A stretch of 44,677 nucleotides of DNA, taken from the NCBI GenBank assembly GCA_025965795.1, contig JAOPWH010000188.1:1-44677 (forward strand). Direction: 5' to 3'. The number at the start of each line of letters is the position of its first letter. Positions within the stretch are counted from its first letter, which is position 1. The position numbers and the translations under genes are program-made. The DNA comes from Blastococcus sp. (lineage in GTDB: Bacteria; Actinomycetota; Actinomycetes; Mycobacteriales; Geodermatophilaceae). Positions 33,018-40,967 of this stretch are shown here, piece by piece. The notes beneath the pieces were generated by a model that was not told the origin of the DNA, searched no databases, and saw nothing but the letters and a program-made list of their open reading frames with translations.

Positions 33018-33880
33018 CGGCTGACCGCTCCTGTCCGTCGTGATTCGTCTCGTCCGTCCGGCGCCGGCGGCTCCAGGCGGCCCAGGTGTCGGGAGATGGC
33101 GGCACCTGCCGCGAGGACCGCGGGGGCGACGTCGCACTCCAACTGCTGCACGGAGACCTCGGCGGCGGAGACCGCCACATTCACGGCCGCGGCCGGGCGT
33201 CCCGCCGCATCGATGACCGCGACCGCGACGGATCGCAGTCCGAGTGCTGTCTCCTCGTCGTTGATCGCGTAGCCGAGCGACCGGATCCGCTCGAGGTCGG
33301 CCGTCAGCCGCGGCAACGAGGTGATGGTGCGGGGAGTCCAGGGCTCGAGCGACTGCCGTCCGATCAGGTCCGCGCTCTCGTCCGCTGGAAGGGCAGCAAG
33401 CAGGGCCTTGCCCATCGACGAGCAGTGCACCGGGATGCGGGTGCCCACGTGGACGTCGACGTTGACACTGATGCGGCGCTGGCTGATCCGCTCGATGTAG
33501 AGAGTCTCGCCGCGGTCGAGCACGGAGAGGCTGACGCTCGCACCGGTGAACTGCTCGGCGAGTTCACGCATGTACGGCAGCGACAGCTCGCGAACGCCCA
33601 GCCGCGCAAGGGTGGCGAAACCGAGATCGAGGATGCGCAAGCCGAGCGTGTAGCTGCGGGTCGCAGGATCCTGCGTCAGGTACCCCGCCTCGACGAGCAC
33701 CCGGGTGAGCCGGTGCACCGTGGCCTTGTCCAGCCCGGAGCGCTGGGCGAGTTCCGACAGGCCGAGAGGCGCGCCTTCGCGGCCGAGACAGGTCAGCAGG
33801 TGCAGGCCCCGACGCAGCGAACCGGGCTGAACCGGAGCAACGCGGTTCTCATACCGATCCGCCGGATCAGTCTGGCCCAT
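33014..33880 (-). CDS. IclR-family regulator heading the carboxylase operon
   Basis: A 288-residue IclR protein: winged helix-turn-helix (GLSELAQRSGLDKATVHRLT) and effector domain with RIPVHCSSMGKALLAALP and NDEETALGLRSVAVAV. I place the start at ATG 33880; a GTG at 33901 lies upstream of the predicted -10 element, and the predicted transcription start falls on the ATG itself, suggesting a leaderless mRNA. It is the first gene of a seven-gene chain, so the regulator is co-expressed with the enzyme it presumably controls. Confidence 0.87.
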   Translation of the reverse strand: MGQTDPADRYENRVAPVQPGSLRRGLHLLTCLGREGAPLGLSELAQRSGLDKATVHRLTRVLVEAGYLTQDPATRSYTLGLRILDLGFATLARLGVRELSLPYMRELAEQFTGASVSLSVLDRGETLYIERISQRRISVNVDVHVGTRIPVHCSSMGKALLAALPADESADLIGRQSLEPWTPRTITSLPRLTADLERIRSLGYAINDEETALGLRSVAVAVIDAAGRPAAAVNVAVSAAEVSVQQLECDVAPAVLAAGAAISRHLGRLEPPAPDGRDESRRTGAVSR

Positions 33881-33887
33881 GGGCCGA

Positions 33888-33917
33888 AACCTATGGTCCA
33901 CGTCACGCTGTTGACAA
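33888..33917 (-). promoter_or_regulatory. Predicted promoter of the IclR-carboxylase operon
   Basis: On the minus strand TTGTCA (33917-33912) and TAGGTT (33893-33888) are separated by 18 bases. The expected transcription start, six to seven bases further, is at about 33881-33880, i.e. at the A of the IclR ATG. Confidence 0.5.
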
Positions 33918-33943
33918 GTACTTCAGGAGAAGAAAGATTCTTC
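33916..33943. promoter_or_regulatory. Operator-like palindromes between the IclR operon and the alcohol dehydrogenase gene
   Basis: Two perfect palindromic elements sit side by side: AAGTACTT (33916-33923), touching the -35 element, and GAAGAA-AGA-TTCTTC (33929-33943). The location between divergent genes suggests one IclR protein controls both the carboxylase operon and the alcohol dehydrogenase at 34050. Confidence 0.5.
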
Positions 33944-34049
33944 CCAACAGAAGACCTCTCCGCAGACGCGCCGACCAGCGCCGTGATCCGAAGGGCCATC
34001 CGCGTGAGAATGTCCCCGCCGTTGCGAGGCGTCCGGCAGCGAGGCGTGC

Positions 34050-35153
34050 ATGGCCGCCGCTGAGGTCGAGGCCATGCTCCTCACCGAGGAGCGGACCTTC
34101 CGACCACAGCGCTACCCCGTGCCGCAGGTGGCGGACGACGACGGGCTGCTGGAGGTGGAGCTGGCCGGGATCTGCCACACCGACGTCGACATCCTGGCCG
34201 GCACGTTCGCCACTCCGCTCCCCTTGGTGATGGGCCACGAGATCGTCGGCCGCATCCACGACATCGGCTCGCGGGCAGCCCGACGGTGGGGCGTGGGACC
34301 GGGTGACCGTGTCGCGGTCGAGCCCATGGCCGGCTGCGGCACGTGCCACTACTGCACGTCGGGGAAGACCCGCTTCTGCGCCGATGCGATCGGGTACGGC
34401 ACCTCCACGTCCGCCGAGCGGCCGCCCCACCTGTTCGGTGCGTACTCGCCCCTCATGTACCTCGCTCCCGGCTCGCTGGTGCACCGCCTGCCGGCGGACA
34501 TGTCGGCCGAGACCGGCATGCTCTGCACCGTCGCGATCTCCAACGGCATCCAGTGGACACTGGCCCGGGGTGGCGCCCGGCAGGGCGACCGGGTGGTGGT
34601 CCAGGGCGTCGGTCCGATCGGCTTGAGCTGTGTGGCCGCGGCTCGGGCCGCCGGTGCGCGCACCGTCGTCGCGACCGGCCTCTCCCGTGACGTCCGGGGA
34701 CTCGAGCTGGCGCCTGCCTTCGGTGCCGATGTCGTCGTGGCAGTCGACGAGGACGACGTCGTCGACGTCGTGACGCGGGCGACCGAGGGCGAGCTGGCCG
34801 ACGTCGTCGTGGACACCACCGGCAGTCCCCGGGCCGTGCGGACGTCGCTGGACCTGGTGCGCAAGACCGGCACCGTCGTGAGCGCAGGGGTCACTGGGAA
34901 GGACACGTTGACCCCACTGCCCCTGGACCTGCTGCTGTTGAAGGAGATCCGGCTGCAGGGGGTCTTCAGTTTCGACAGCGAGGCAGTTCGCCGAGCGATC
35001 GCGCTCGCGTCCTCGGGCAGATTTCCGTTCGAGCAGCTCATCACACACCGGTTCGACCTCGCCGAGGCCGAGCGTGCGCTGCAGCTCGTTGCCGACGGCG
35101 CATCCGGCGACCGACTCAAGGTCGTGCTCTGCCCTCCGGCCGTCGACCGCTGA
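34050..35153 (+). CDS. Zinc-dependent alcohol dehydrogenase (MDR superfamily), second copy
   Basis: A 367-residue enzyme with catalytic zinc ligands Cys42 (ICHTDVDI) and His63-Glu64 (MGHEIVG), structural zinc Cys96, Cys99, Cys102 and Cys110, and nucleotide motif QGVGPIGLS. Divergent from the IclR-carboxylase operon and sharing its operators, it could oxidise a secondary alcohol such as a 1-arylethanol to the ketone that the carboxylase uses; this is inference. ATG 34050 follows GAGGCGTGC; a second ATG at 34074 is possible. Confidence 0.88.
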   Translation: MAAAEVEAMLLTEERTFRPQRYPVPQVADDDGLLEVELAGICHTDVDILAGTFATPLPLVMGHEIVGRIHDIGSRAARRWGVGPGDRVAVEPMAGCGTCHYCTSGKTRFCADAIGYGTSTSAERPPHLFGAYSPLMYLAPGSLVHRLPADMSAETGMLCTVAISNGIQWTLARGGARQGDRVVVQGVGPIGLSCVAAARAAGARTVVATGLSRDVRGLELAPAFGADVVVAVDEDDVVDVVTRATEGELADVVVDTTGSPRAVRTSLDLVRKTGTVVSAGVTGKDTLTPLPLDLLLLKEIRLQGVFSFDSEAVRRAIALASSGRFPFEQLITHRFDLAEAERALQLVADGASGDRLKVVLCPPAVDR

Positions 35154-35227
35154 AGCACCCCCGCGAGATCACCGCCCGCACGAATGACGACCGGATCCAC
35201 CGGGAGTCCCCGGGAGAGGAGCACGTC

Positions 35228-36211
35228 ATGGTGAAGGTGCTGGTGACTGGAGGTCTGGGGGTCAATGGCTCGTCGGTGACCCGCCGACTGCTCGAACTCG
35301 GCCATCTGCCGGTCGTCCTCGAGAACCGCCCCGACCACTCGCTCACGCGGGACATCGAGGGCCAGTTCCCCGTGTGCGTCGGCGACGTGACCGACCTTTC
35401 CTCGCTGGTCGCGGCGGCGACCGAGCACGGGGTGGAGCGGGTGGTGCACATGGCCGCCCTCATGCCGGGCCAGGTACAAGCCGATCCACTCTCCGGTTTC
35501 CAGGTCAACGCGGTGGGGACGGTCAACGTCTGCGAGATGGCCCGCGTAGTGGGCCTGAGCCGTGTCGTCTTCATGAGTTCCAAGGCCGCCTACGGTGAGA
35601 TTCGGGCGCCCGAGAACCGGCATCCGACCTACCGGCCGATCACCGAGGACGAGCCGTGCAATCCAGTCCTGGTGTACGACGTCTGCAAGGTCGCCGCCGA
35701 GGGAATGGGACGCAACTACCGGCGTGACCACGGCATCGAGTTCGCCGCCCTACGGTTCGGCACCATCTTCGGCCCGGGAAAACTCATCCGGCACGGCAAG
35801 GTGTCCATCCTCAGCCAGATCATCGAGAACGCCATGGCCGGCGTGCCGACGACGGTGGAGCGGGGCGGCGAGCAGCAGGACGACATGCTCTACGTCGAGG
35901 ACGTTGCCGAAGGCGTCGTCGGCGCCACGCTGGCCGACCGGCTGGACCATCCGGTCTACAACATCGGCAGTGGGCGCGGGTCGACCCTGCACGACTTCGC
36001 GGCCGCTGTCCGGGAGTCGCTACCCGGGGCCGAGATAGAGATCGGCCCGGGCTTGGACTTCCTCCAGATGGGCGTGAACTACTACTCGGTCTTCGACATC
36101 GACCGGGCGCGCCAGGACTTCGGCTACGCGCCGCGTTACTCGCTCGCCGACGGCGTCAGGCACTACCTGCAGACCATGAACCGGCTCGGCCTGGATCCCC
36201 AGAAGAGCTGA
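35228..36211 (+). CDS. NAD-dependent epimerase/dehydratase-family (extended SDR) protein
   Basis: A 327-residue extended SDR: VTGGLGVNGSSV (Rossmann glycines), MSSKAAYG, catalytic Tyr and Lys in VYDVCKVAAEG, RFGTIFGPG and NIGSGRGSTL. ATG 35228 follows AGAGGAG. Most relatives act on nucleotide sugars; in a catabolic island it may instead reduce or isomerise a small carbonyl compound. It lies 74 bases after the alcohol dehydrogenase on the same strand, probably the same transcript. Confidence 0.85.
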   Translation: MVKVLVTGGLGVNGSSVTRRLLELGHLPVVLENRPDHSLTRDIEGQFPVCVGDVTDLSSLVAAATEHGVERVVHMAALMPGQVQADPLSGFQVNAVGTVNVCEMARVVGLSRVVFMSSKAAYGEIRAPENRHPTYRPITEDEPCNPVLVYDVCKVAAEGMGRNYRRDHGIEFAALRFGTIFGPGKLIRHGKVSILSQIIENAMAGVPTTVERGGEQQDDMLYVEDVAEGVVGATLADRLDHPVYNIGSGRGSTLHDFAAAVRESLPGAEIEIGPGLDFLQMGVNYYSVFDIDRARQDFGYAPRYSLADGVRHYLQTMNRLGLDPQKS

Positions 36212-36251
36212 GCGGAGGTCGTCGAGCGCTCCGCGGGCTCGTCAGACGGTG

Positions 36252-36264
36252 GACCCGCCGGGTC
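36252..36264. terminator. Weak hairpin between convergent genes
   Basis: GACCC-GCC-GGGTC (36252-36264) lies in the 57-base gap between the convergent ends of the epimerase and the decarboxylase-like gene. The stem is only five pairs; it could serve both transcripts but is not strong. Confidence 0.3.
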
Positions 36265-36268
36265 GCTG

Positions 36269-37255
36269 TCAGACCTTGGCGTCGGTGAGCGTCGACGGCA
36301 CGAACACGTCGGCCGGCTCCAGGGGCTTGGCCGTGAGTCCTTGGTCGTAGGCGTAGCGGAGCACCGCGTGCAGCGCGGCCGCGTTCGCCTCCACGCCATA
36401 GGCGAAGGCGTCACCCAGCAGCGCGACCTCCTCGTCGGCATAGTCGGCCTCCCACACGAGCGAACTGCTGCACACCGCCCCGTCCCGCAGCTGTGGCAGC
36501 GCGCCGGCCCGCGCCGCCTCGAACGCGAGGCGCAGGTTGTTCGCGACCCATGGGTGCTGCCGCAGAAGCGCTCGGCGCAGCACGACCACGTGCATGATCG
36601 GGACGACTCCCGACCTGCTGAAGTAGTTCCGCTCCTCGGCCCTCGGGTCGGCGAACAGGCGACGCAGGCTCCCGTCCCCTGCCAGGAACCGCCGCGGCGG
36701 TCGGGCCGTGATGACCGCGTCCAGTCGTCCCGCCGCCAGTTCGTCGGTCAGGGTGGCATCGGCAGCCAGCGGCCGGACGGAGAACCGCTCGGGCGGCCGC
36801 ACCGTGGACTTCTCCTGACGTCCGGCCTGCTCGAGGCCGCCGGTGCGCCACTCGATCGCGGTGAGGTCGACGCCGTAGTGCTCACCCAGGATTCCCCGCA
36901 CCCACAAGGAGCCCGTCATGCTCCACTCGGGCGTGCCGACCCGGCCTGCTGCGAGGTCCTCCGGCGCATGGAACGGCGAGTCTGCCCGCACGTAGACGGC
37001 AGAGTGCCGAAAGGCCCGGGACGGGAAGACCGGGATCGCGTCGAAGAGCCGGTCAGGGTCCTCGACCCCTGCGAGGAATGCGCCGAACGAGTACTCGGCT
37101 GCGTCGAACTCTCCGTAGCGGCCCTGGCGCCAGAACAGTTCCTCGACACTCGTCCGCAGGTAGCGGAGGTCGATGCCCTCGGCCCGGACCTCCCCGTCGT
37201 AGAGCGCCCGCGTGCGGTCGTAGACCATGCCCGCGTAGGTGACGGGAACGTCCAT
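36269..37255 (-). CDS. 4,5-dihydroxyphthalate decarboxylase-like protein (periplasmic-binding-protein fold)
   Basis: A 328-residue protein beginning VPVTYAGMVYDRTRALYDGE, followed by EFDAAEYSFGAFLAGVEDPD, the pattern of the 4,5-dihydroxyphthalate decarboxylase (Pht5) family, which shares the fold of ABC substrate-binding proteins. There is no signal peptide, so a cytoplasmic enzyme is likelier than a transport receptor. GGAG lies six bases before ATG 37255. No other classical pht genes are next to it; substrate unproven. Confidence 0.8.
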   Translation of the reverse strand: MDVPVTYAGMVYDRTRALYDGEVRAEGIDLRYLRTSVEELFWRQGRYGEFDAAEYSFGAFLAGVEDPDRLFDAIPVFPSRAFRHSAVYVRADSPFHAPEDLAAGRVGTPEWSMTGSLWVRGILGEHYGVDLTAIEWRTGGLEQAGRQEKSTVRPPERFSVRPLAADATLTDELAAGRLDAVITARPPRRFLAGDGSLRRLFADPRAEERNYFSRSGVVPIMHVVVLRRALLRQHPWVANNLRLAFEAARAGALPQLRDGAVCSSSLVWEADYADEEVALLGDAFAYGVEANAAALHAVLRYAYDQGLTAKPLEPADVFVPSTLTDAKV

Positions 37256-37317
37256 GGATGCTCCGGTGGGGTCGGTGGCCCGCTACGGGCTCACGGAAGT
37301 GGGGGTGTCGCACGCGG

Positions 37318-37434
37318 TCACGCCGCGGTGGCATCACCGAGTCGGGGCATGACCCCCCGGCCGGAGCCTTCGATGTCCGGAACCGGGTCCGGGATGTCGA
37401 GCAGGGCGCCGTCGATTTCGACCGCGCTGCCGGC
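37318..37434 (-). other. Coding-like in-frame extension after the isochorismatase stop codon
   Basis: Immediately after the TGA of the isochorismatase gene (37437-37435) the same frame stays open for 38 codons, ending at TGA 37320-37318. About 30 of 38 codons have G or C in third position, and the translation is protein-like (GSAVEIDGALLDIPDPVPDI). There is no start codon near its beginning. It may be a lost C-terminus after a recent stop mutation, a readthrough product, or chance. The rest of the gap to 37255 holds nothing else I can name. Confidence 0.35.
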
Positions 37435-38088
37435 TCATCCGGCGGACACTCCGCCGAGGTAGGCCAGCGTCTCGTCGAGGCTGACCACGTCCCCGTACTT
37501 GGCATCGATGTCGAACAGACTGGCGGCGTGCGGCAGCGCCGCACGGTCGCCGACTGCCTCCTCGACCACGATGGTGTGGAACCCGAAGGAGCAGGCATCG
37601 ACGGCCGTCGCCCGGACGCAGCCGCTGGTCGTGCATCCGGTGATGATCACCGTGTCCACCCGACGGGAGACCAGCCGCGCCGCGAGATCGGTGCCGAAGA
37701 AGCACGACGCGTACTTCTTCACCAGCGTGGTCTCGTTCGGCCGCTGCTCGAGGCGCTTGTCGACCTCGACCCATTCGCTGCCCTCCACCAGCCACCTGTT
37801 GGCCGGGATCTTCCGCACCCAGATCCCCGCCTCCTGCAGCTCGGCGTCGTAGGCGACAGTCGAGAAGATGATCGGGATACCGGCGGCCCGTGCCGGCTCC
37901 AGCAGCCGGTTGGTCGCGGCGAGCTGCGCGTCCAGCTCGCCGGCCAGCGGCGAGCGCAGATCCGTGAAGCCGGTGATGAAGTCGACGGCGAGCAGGGCCG
38001 GCCGCTGCCCGAAACCGACCCGGCTGCCGAACCCCTTGGCACGAAACTCCTGCCTGAGCCGGTCGTACTCGGCCAGGACGTCGCTCAC
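37435..38088 (-). CDS. Isochorismatase-fold cysteine hydrolase (amidase)
   Basis: A 217-residue cysteine hydrolase with the triad Asp36 ([10 protein letters not shown]), Lys124 ([11 protein letters not shown]) and Cys157 (TTSGCVRAT), as in N-carbamoylsarcosine amidase and maleamate amidohydrolase. It would hydrolyse a C-N bond of a small amide. GTG 38088 overlaps the stop of the deacetylase-fold gene (GTGA). A coding-like stretch continues past its stop codon (37318-37434). Confidence 0.87.
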   Translation of the reverse strand: MSDVLAEYDRLRQEFRAKGFGSRVGFGQRPALLAVDFITGFTDLRSPLAGELDAQLAATNRLLEPARAAGIPIIFSTVAYDAELQEAGIWVRKIPANRWLVEGSEWVEVDKRLEQRPNETTLVKKYASCFFGTDLAARLVSRRVDTVIITGCTTSGCVRATAVDACSFGFHTIVVEEAVGDRAALPHAASLFDIDAKYGDVVSLDETLAYLGGVSAG

Positions 38089-38975
38089 CGCTGGTCCGTT
38101 CCCGCTGGCCGGTCGATGCCCCGTTGCTCGCGGTAGGCGGCGGCGATCTCATCGGACGTTGTCAACCACACGCCTTCGTGGCCGGCAATGTACTGGAGGG
38201 CCTGGTCGAAGTACTTGTGTCGGAAGGGCTGGTTGACGCTGAACGGGTGGACGCACAGGGCCATGACCCTGCCGCTGTCGGCCGAGTCGGCGTAGATCTG
38301 GTCGAGCTGGTCCTTCACCGCTTCGAGGAACTGCGGCCCCGTGTAGCTCTTGGAGACGAAGAGCGTGACGTCGTTCATCTCGATCGAGTAGGGGACGCTG
38401 AGCATGCCGGGAACCGAGAGCTCGTACGGCTGGTCGTCGTTGGTCCAGTCCAGGGTGTAGCCGAGACCCAGCTCCGCCAGCAGGGACGGCGTCTCGAACG
38501 TCTCGGTCAGTGCAGGGCCCAACCAGCCCTGCGGACGTCGTCCGGTCGCCTTCTCGATCGTGGTCACGACCTCGGTGAGGTATGCGCGCTCCTCGTCCCG
38601 GCTCATGCCCGCCTGGAAGGTCGAGTTGTCCCGCCCGTGGGCCAGCCAGGCCCAGTTCCGGTCCAGGCCCGCCCGCATGATCTGCGGGTAGCGTGCGCAG
38701 ACGTCGGAGTTGAGCAGGACGCTGGCCGGAACGCCGTGTCGGTCCAGACTCTCGATCAGCCGCCAGATGCCCACGCGAGGCCCGTAGTCCCGCCATCCGT
38801 AGTTCAACGGGTCCGGGGCGAGCCCGGCGGTGCCGCCGAAGATGCTCGTGGACGGCCTGTCCACCTGGTAGTGCTCGATGTTGAGACCCAGGTAGAAGGC
38901 CACTCGGGCTCCGCCCGGCCACTGGATCGCTGGGCGCTCCGTGATCGGCGAGTAGGGAAAGAGTTCGTTGTCCAC
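38085..38975 (-). CDS. Polysaccharide-deacetylase-fold hydrolase (PuuE-like)
   Basis: A 296-residue NodB-fold protein most like the allantoinase/cyclic-amide branch ([59 protein letters not shown]). It lacks the classical TFDDG metal motif of sugar deacetylases, as is usual in this branch. Coupled to an isochorismatase-fold amidase, it may open a cyclic amide or deformylate a nitrogen compound. GTG 38975 with AAGAGAA upstream. Confidence 0.82.
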   Translation of the reverse strand: MDNELFPYSPITERPAIQWPGGARVAFYLGLNIEHYQVDRPSTSIFGGTAGLAPDPLNYGWRDYGPRVGIWRLIESLDRHGVPASVLLNSDVCARYPQIMRAGLDRNWAWLAHGRDNSTFQAGMSRDEERAYLTEVVTTIEKATGRRPQGWLGPALTETFETPSLLAELGLGYTLDWTNDDQPYELSVPGMLSVPYSIEMNDVTLFVSKSYTGPQFLEAVKDQLDQIYADSADSGRVMALCVHPFSVNQPFRHKYFDQALQYIAGHEGVWLTTSDEIAAAYREQRGIDRPAGTDQR

Positions 38976-39032
38976 GGCGTTCTCTTTTCAGGTCCTGAGC
39001 ACGTGACGGTGCGGCCCACTCGGCATCTCTGT

Positions 39033-39049
39033 GCAGAGCCCGGCTCTGC
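39033..39049. terminator. Hairpin between the transporter and deacetylase-fold genes
   Basis: GCAGAGCC (39033-39040) and GGCTCTGC (39042-39049) are perfect complements around one base, so about a 7-pair stem with a 3-base loop can form. It lies 53 bases beyond the stop of the EamA transporter and 58 bases before the deacetylase-fold start; it may end the first transcript or act in the leader of the second. Confidence 0.4.
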
Positions 39050-39060
39050 TGTCCGGAGTT

Positions 39061-39085
39061 TCCTGACCACGCTTCAGGATGTCAA
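39061..39085 (-). promoter_or_regulatory. Possible promoter/operator of the deacetylase-amidase operon
   Basis: A consensus -35 TTGACA is present on the minus strand (39085-39080), followed by the inverted repeat TCCTGA-N7-TCAGGA (39061-39079). The expected -10 region reads GAAACT, a weak match, so the promoter would need help from a bound regulator. Confidence 0.35.
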
Positions 39086-39101
39086 TGGACTCCGGCGTCA
39101 C

Positions 39102-40013
39102 TCAGGTCAGAACGAGGCCCGCCACTCCTGCCAGGACCAGTACAGCGCCGACCGCAGTCGTGACCCCGACGGCTTCGGTGCGGCGGAGGAACAGCACGCT
39201 CACCGGAAGCAGCACGACCGGGACGGCGACCGAGATGACTACCGCGATCGCCACCGGGATGTACAGGGTCGCGGCGATCAGGCAGGTCTGAGCGGCGATA
39301 CCCAGCAGCCCCGAGAGCAGCCACAGACGACGACCCACGGGATCGGCTGCGCGCAGCGCCCCGGCCAGCTTGCGGACGTCGGTGTTGACCAGGGCGTAGG
39401 CGAGCAGGCCCGCGACCGCGCCGATCAGGCTGCCCATGATGGGCGCCTGCCAGTCGCGCACGCCGGCCCCCCGGGCCACGTTTCCCAGTCCGTAGGCTGC
39501 CGCCCCGAGCAGCCCCGGGCCGAGCTGCGCCGGCGACAGGGCCCGGTGGCCGAACCGCGCCAGAACCGCCCGGTGGGCCCCCGCCGGGCGGGACGTCAGA
39601 TACACGCCGGCCAGGACGGCGACCCCGCACAGAACGGCCGCGGGACCGAGGGCCTCGCCGAGCAGCAACCAGCCCGCCACCGCGGCGAAGAAGGGGTTGG
39701 TGAGCTGCACGGCGCTCGCGCGCGTCGGACCGATCGAGAGGAGCGAACCTGTGTAGAACCAGCGCCCCAGGTACGAGGTGAGCAGGCCACCGACGGCGAA
39801 CATTCCGACGGCGTCCCATTCCAGCGGTGCGCCGGGCCCGCCGAGGACGTATTGGCCCGCGACGACCACGGCGCCGAGGAGCACATTGCTGGCCAGCGCC
39901 AGCAGAAAGCCGAGGTCTTGCGGCAGCCGCCGCGCCGCAGGACCGACCACGAGCACGTTGGCGCTGAACAACAGCAGCGACGCGACGGCCAGGACCTCAC
40001 CGAGCGGGCTCAT
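39102..40013 (-). CDS. EamA/DMT-family membrane transporter
   Basis: A 303-residue inner-membrane protein with about ten hydrophobic helices in two EamA repeats (roughly 5-145 and 165-300). RASAVQLTNPFFAAVAGWLL in repeat 1 and VISVAVPVVLLPVSVLFL in repeat 2 are the typical fourth-helix segments. Such proteins export or import small metabolites. ATG 40013 has no strong ribosome site. Substrate unknown. Confidence 0.87.
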   Translation of the reverse strand: MSPLGEVLAVASLLLFSANVLVVGPAARRLPQDLGFLLALASNVLLGAVVVAGQYVLGGPGAPLEWDAVGMFAVGGLLTSYLGRWFYTGSLLSIGPTRASAVQLTNPFFAAVAGWLLLGEALGPAAVLCGVAVLAGVYLTSRPAGAHRAVLARFGHRALSPAQLGPGLLGAAAYGLGNVARGAGVRDWQAPIMGSLIGAVAGLLAYALVNTDVRKLAGALRAADPVGRRLWLLSGLLGIAAQTCLIAATLYIPVAIAVVISVAVPVVLLPVSVLFLRRTEAVGVTTAVGAVLVLAGVAGLVLT

Positions 40014-40068
40014 CGGGGCACTCGCCGACCGCCGATGGGCGCGCTCGGGCGCAGGGCGTCGGGGCGAG

Positions 40069-40857
40069 CTACAACAGGAGGTGGTCCAGTTCGTCCGCGG
40101 CCTCGGTAAGCCGGCCGAGGACCGCCTCCTGGGTGACGTCGGTCATCCGGTTGACCGGGACGGAGACGTTGATCGCCAGGCGGGGCGAGCGCGTCGAGTG
40201 CAGGGCCACAGCCACGGAGCTGACGCCCTCCTCCGCCTCCTCCATGCTGCTGGCGTAGCCGCGGGCCCGGACGTCGGCCAGCGTTGCGAGGAGAGCCGTG
40301 CGCGTCCCGATCGAATGAGGCGTGAGCTGGACCAGATCCTCGTCGGGATAGACCCGGAGCAGCTCGTCCTCGGTGAGCTCGGCCAGCAGCGCCTTTCCCG
40401 TCGACGTGCAGTGGGCCGGCATCGACATCCCGAGTCGTCCGCCGACCCGCAGCGCCCGCGCGCTCTCGAGGGAATCGATGAAGTGCACGCTGCCGCCCTC
40501 CAGCCGGCCCAGGTGAACGGTCTCGCCGAGATCGGTGTTCAGCCGCTCCAGCACCGGGCGGGCCCGCGTCCGTACGTCGAGGCGGCGCAGCACGCCGAAG
40601 GCCAGGCCGTCCAGCGTGGGGCCCGGGACATAGCTGCGCGTGGCTGCGTCCTGCCGGACGAAACCCCGGTACTGCAGCATGGCCAGCAGCCGGTGCGCGG
40701 TGGACGAGGCCACACCGAGATAACGGCTCACGTCCGTCAGTCGCAGCTTCGGCTGCTCCCCCAGCAGGAGGAGGACTCGTAGCGCGTTGTCGACGGACTC
40801 GATCGGGTACTGGGGCGAATCGCCATAGTTGGGCGTCGGCGGAAGAGCTTCGGTCAC
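40069..40857 (-). CDS. IclR-family transcriptional regulator, second copy
   Basis: A 262-residue IclR protein: helix-turn-helix (RLTDVSRYLGVASSTAHRLL), wing (FVRQDAATRSYVPG) and effector domain with MPAHCTSTGKALLAELTEDE and EEAEEGVSSVAVAL. GTG 40857. About 45 bases upstream is an IclR-type symmetric site, TTCC-AC-GGAA (40905-40914). It follows the second dioxygenase operon on the same strand and may regulate it and the transporter. Confidence 0.9.
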   Translation of the reverse strand: MTEALPPTPNYGDSPQYPIESVDNALRVLLLLGEQPKLRLTDVSRYLGVASSTAHRLLAMLQYRGFVRQDAATRSYVPGPTLDGLAFGVLRRLDVRTRARPVLERLNTDLGETVHLGRLEGGSVHFIDSLESARALRVGGRLGMSMPAHCTSTGKALLAELTEDELLRVYPDEDLVQLTPHSIGTRTALLATLADVRARGYASSMEEAEEGVSSVAVALHSTRSPRLAINVSVPVNRMTDVTQEAVLGRLTEAADELDHLLL

Positions 40858-40967
40858 TCACTGAGCGTACGTGTGATCTGCCCTGCAGAGAGAGGGCATT
40901 GCTTTTCCACGGAACGGCACAGGTCGAATGGTCAATACCCTCGTGGCGATCTGATGGCGCGGCGCTC

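Noticed and set aside
36269-37255. ABC transporter substrate-binding protein
   Set aside because: The fold is shared, but there is no signal peptide or lipobox and no permease or ATPase gene nearby; the start matches the dihydroxyphthalate decarboxylase family.
38124-40109. Open plus-strand frame of about 661 codons opposite the deacetylase and transporter genes
   Set aside because: Gln/Arg/His-rich translation without domains; spans two real minus-strand genes and their gap.
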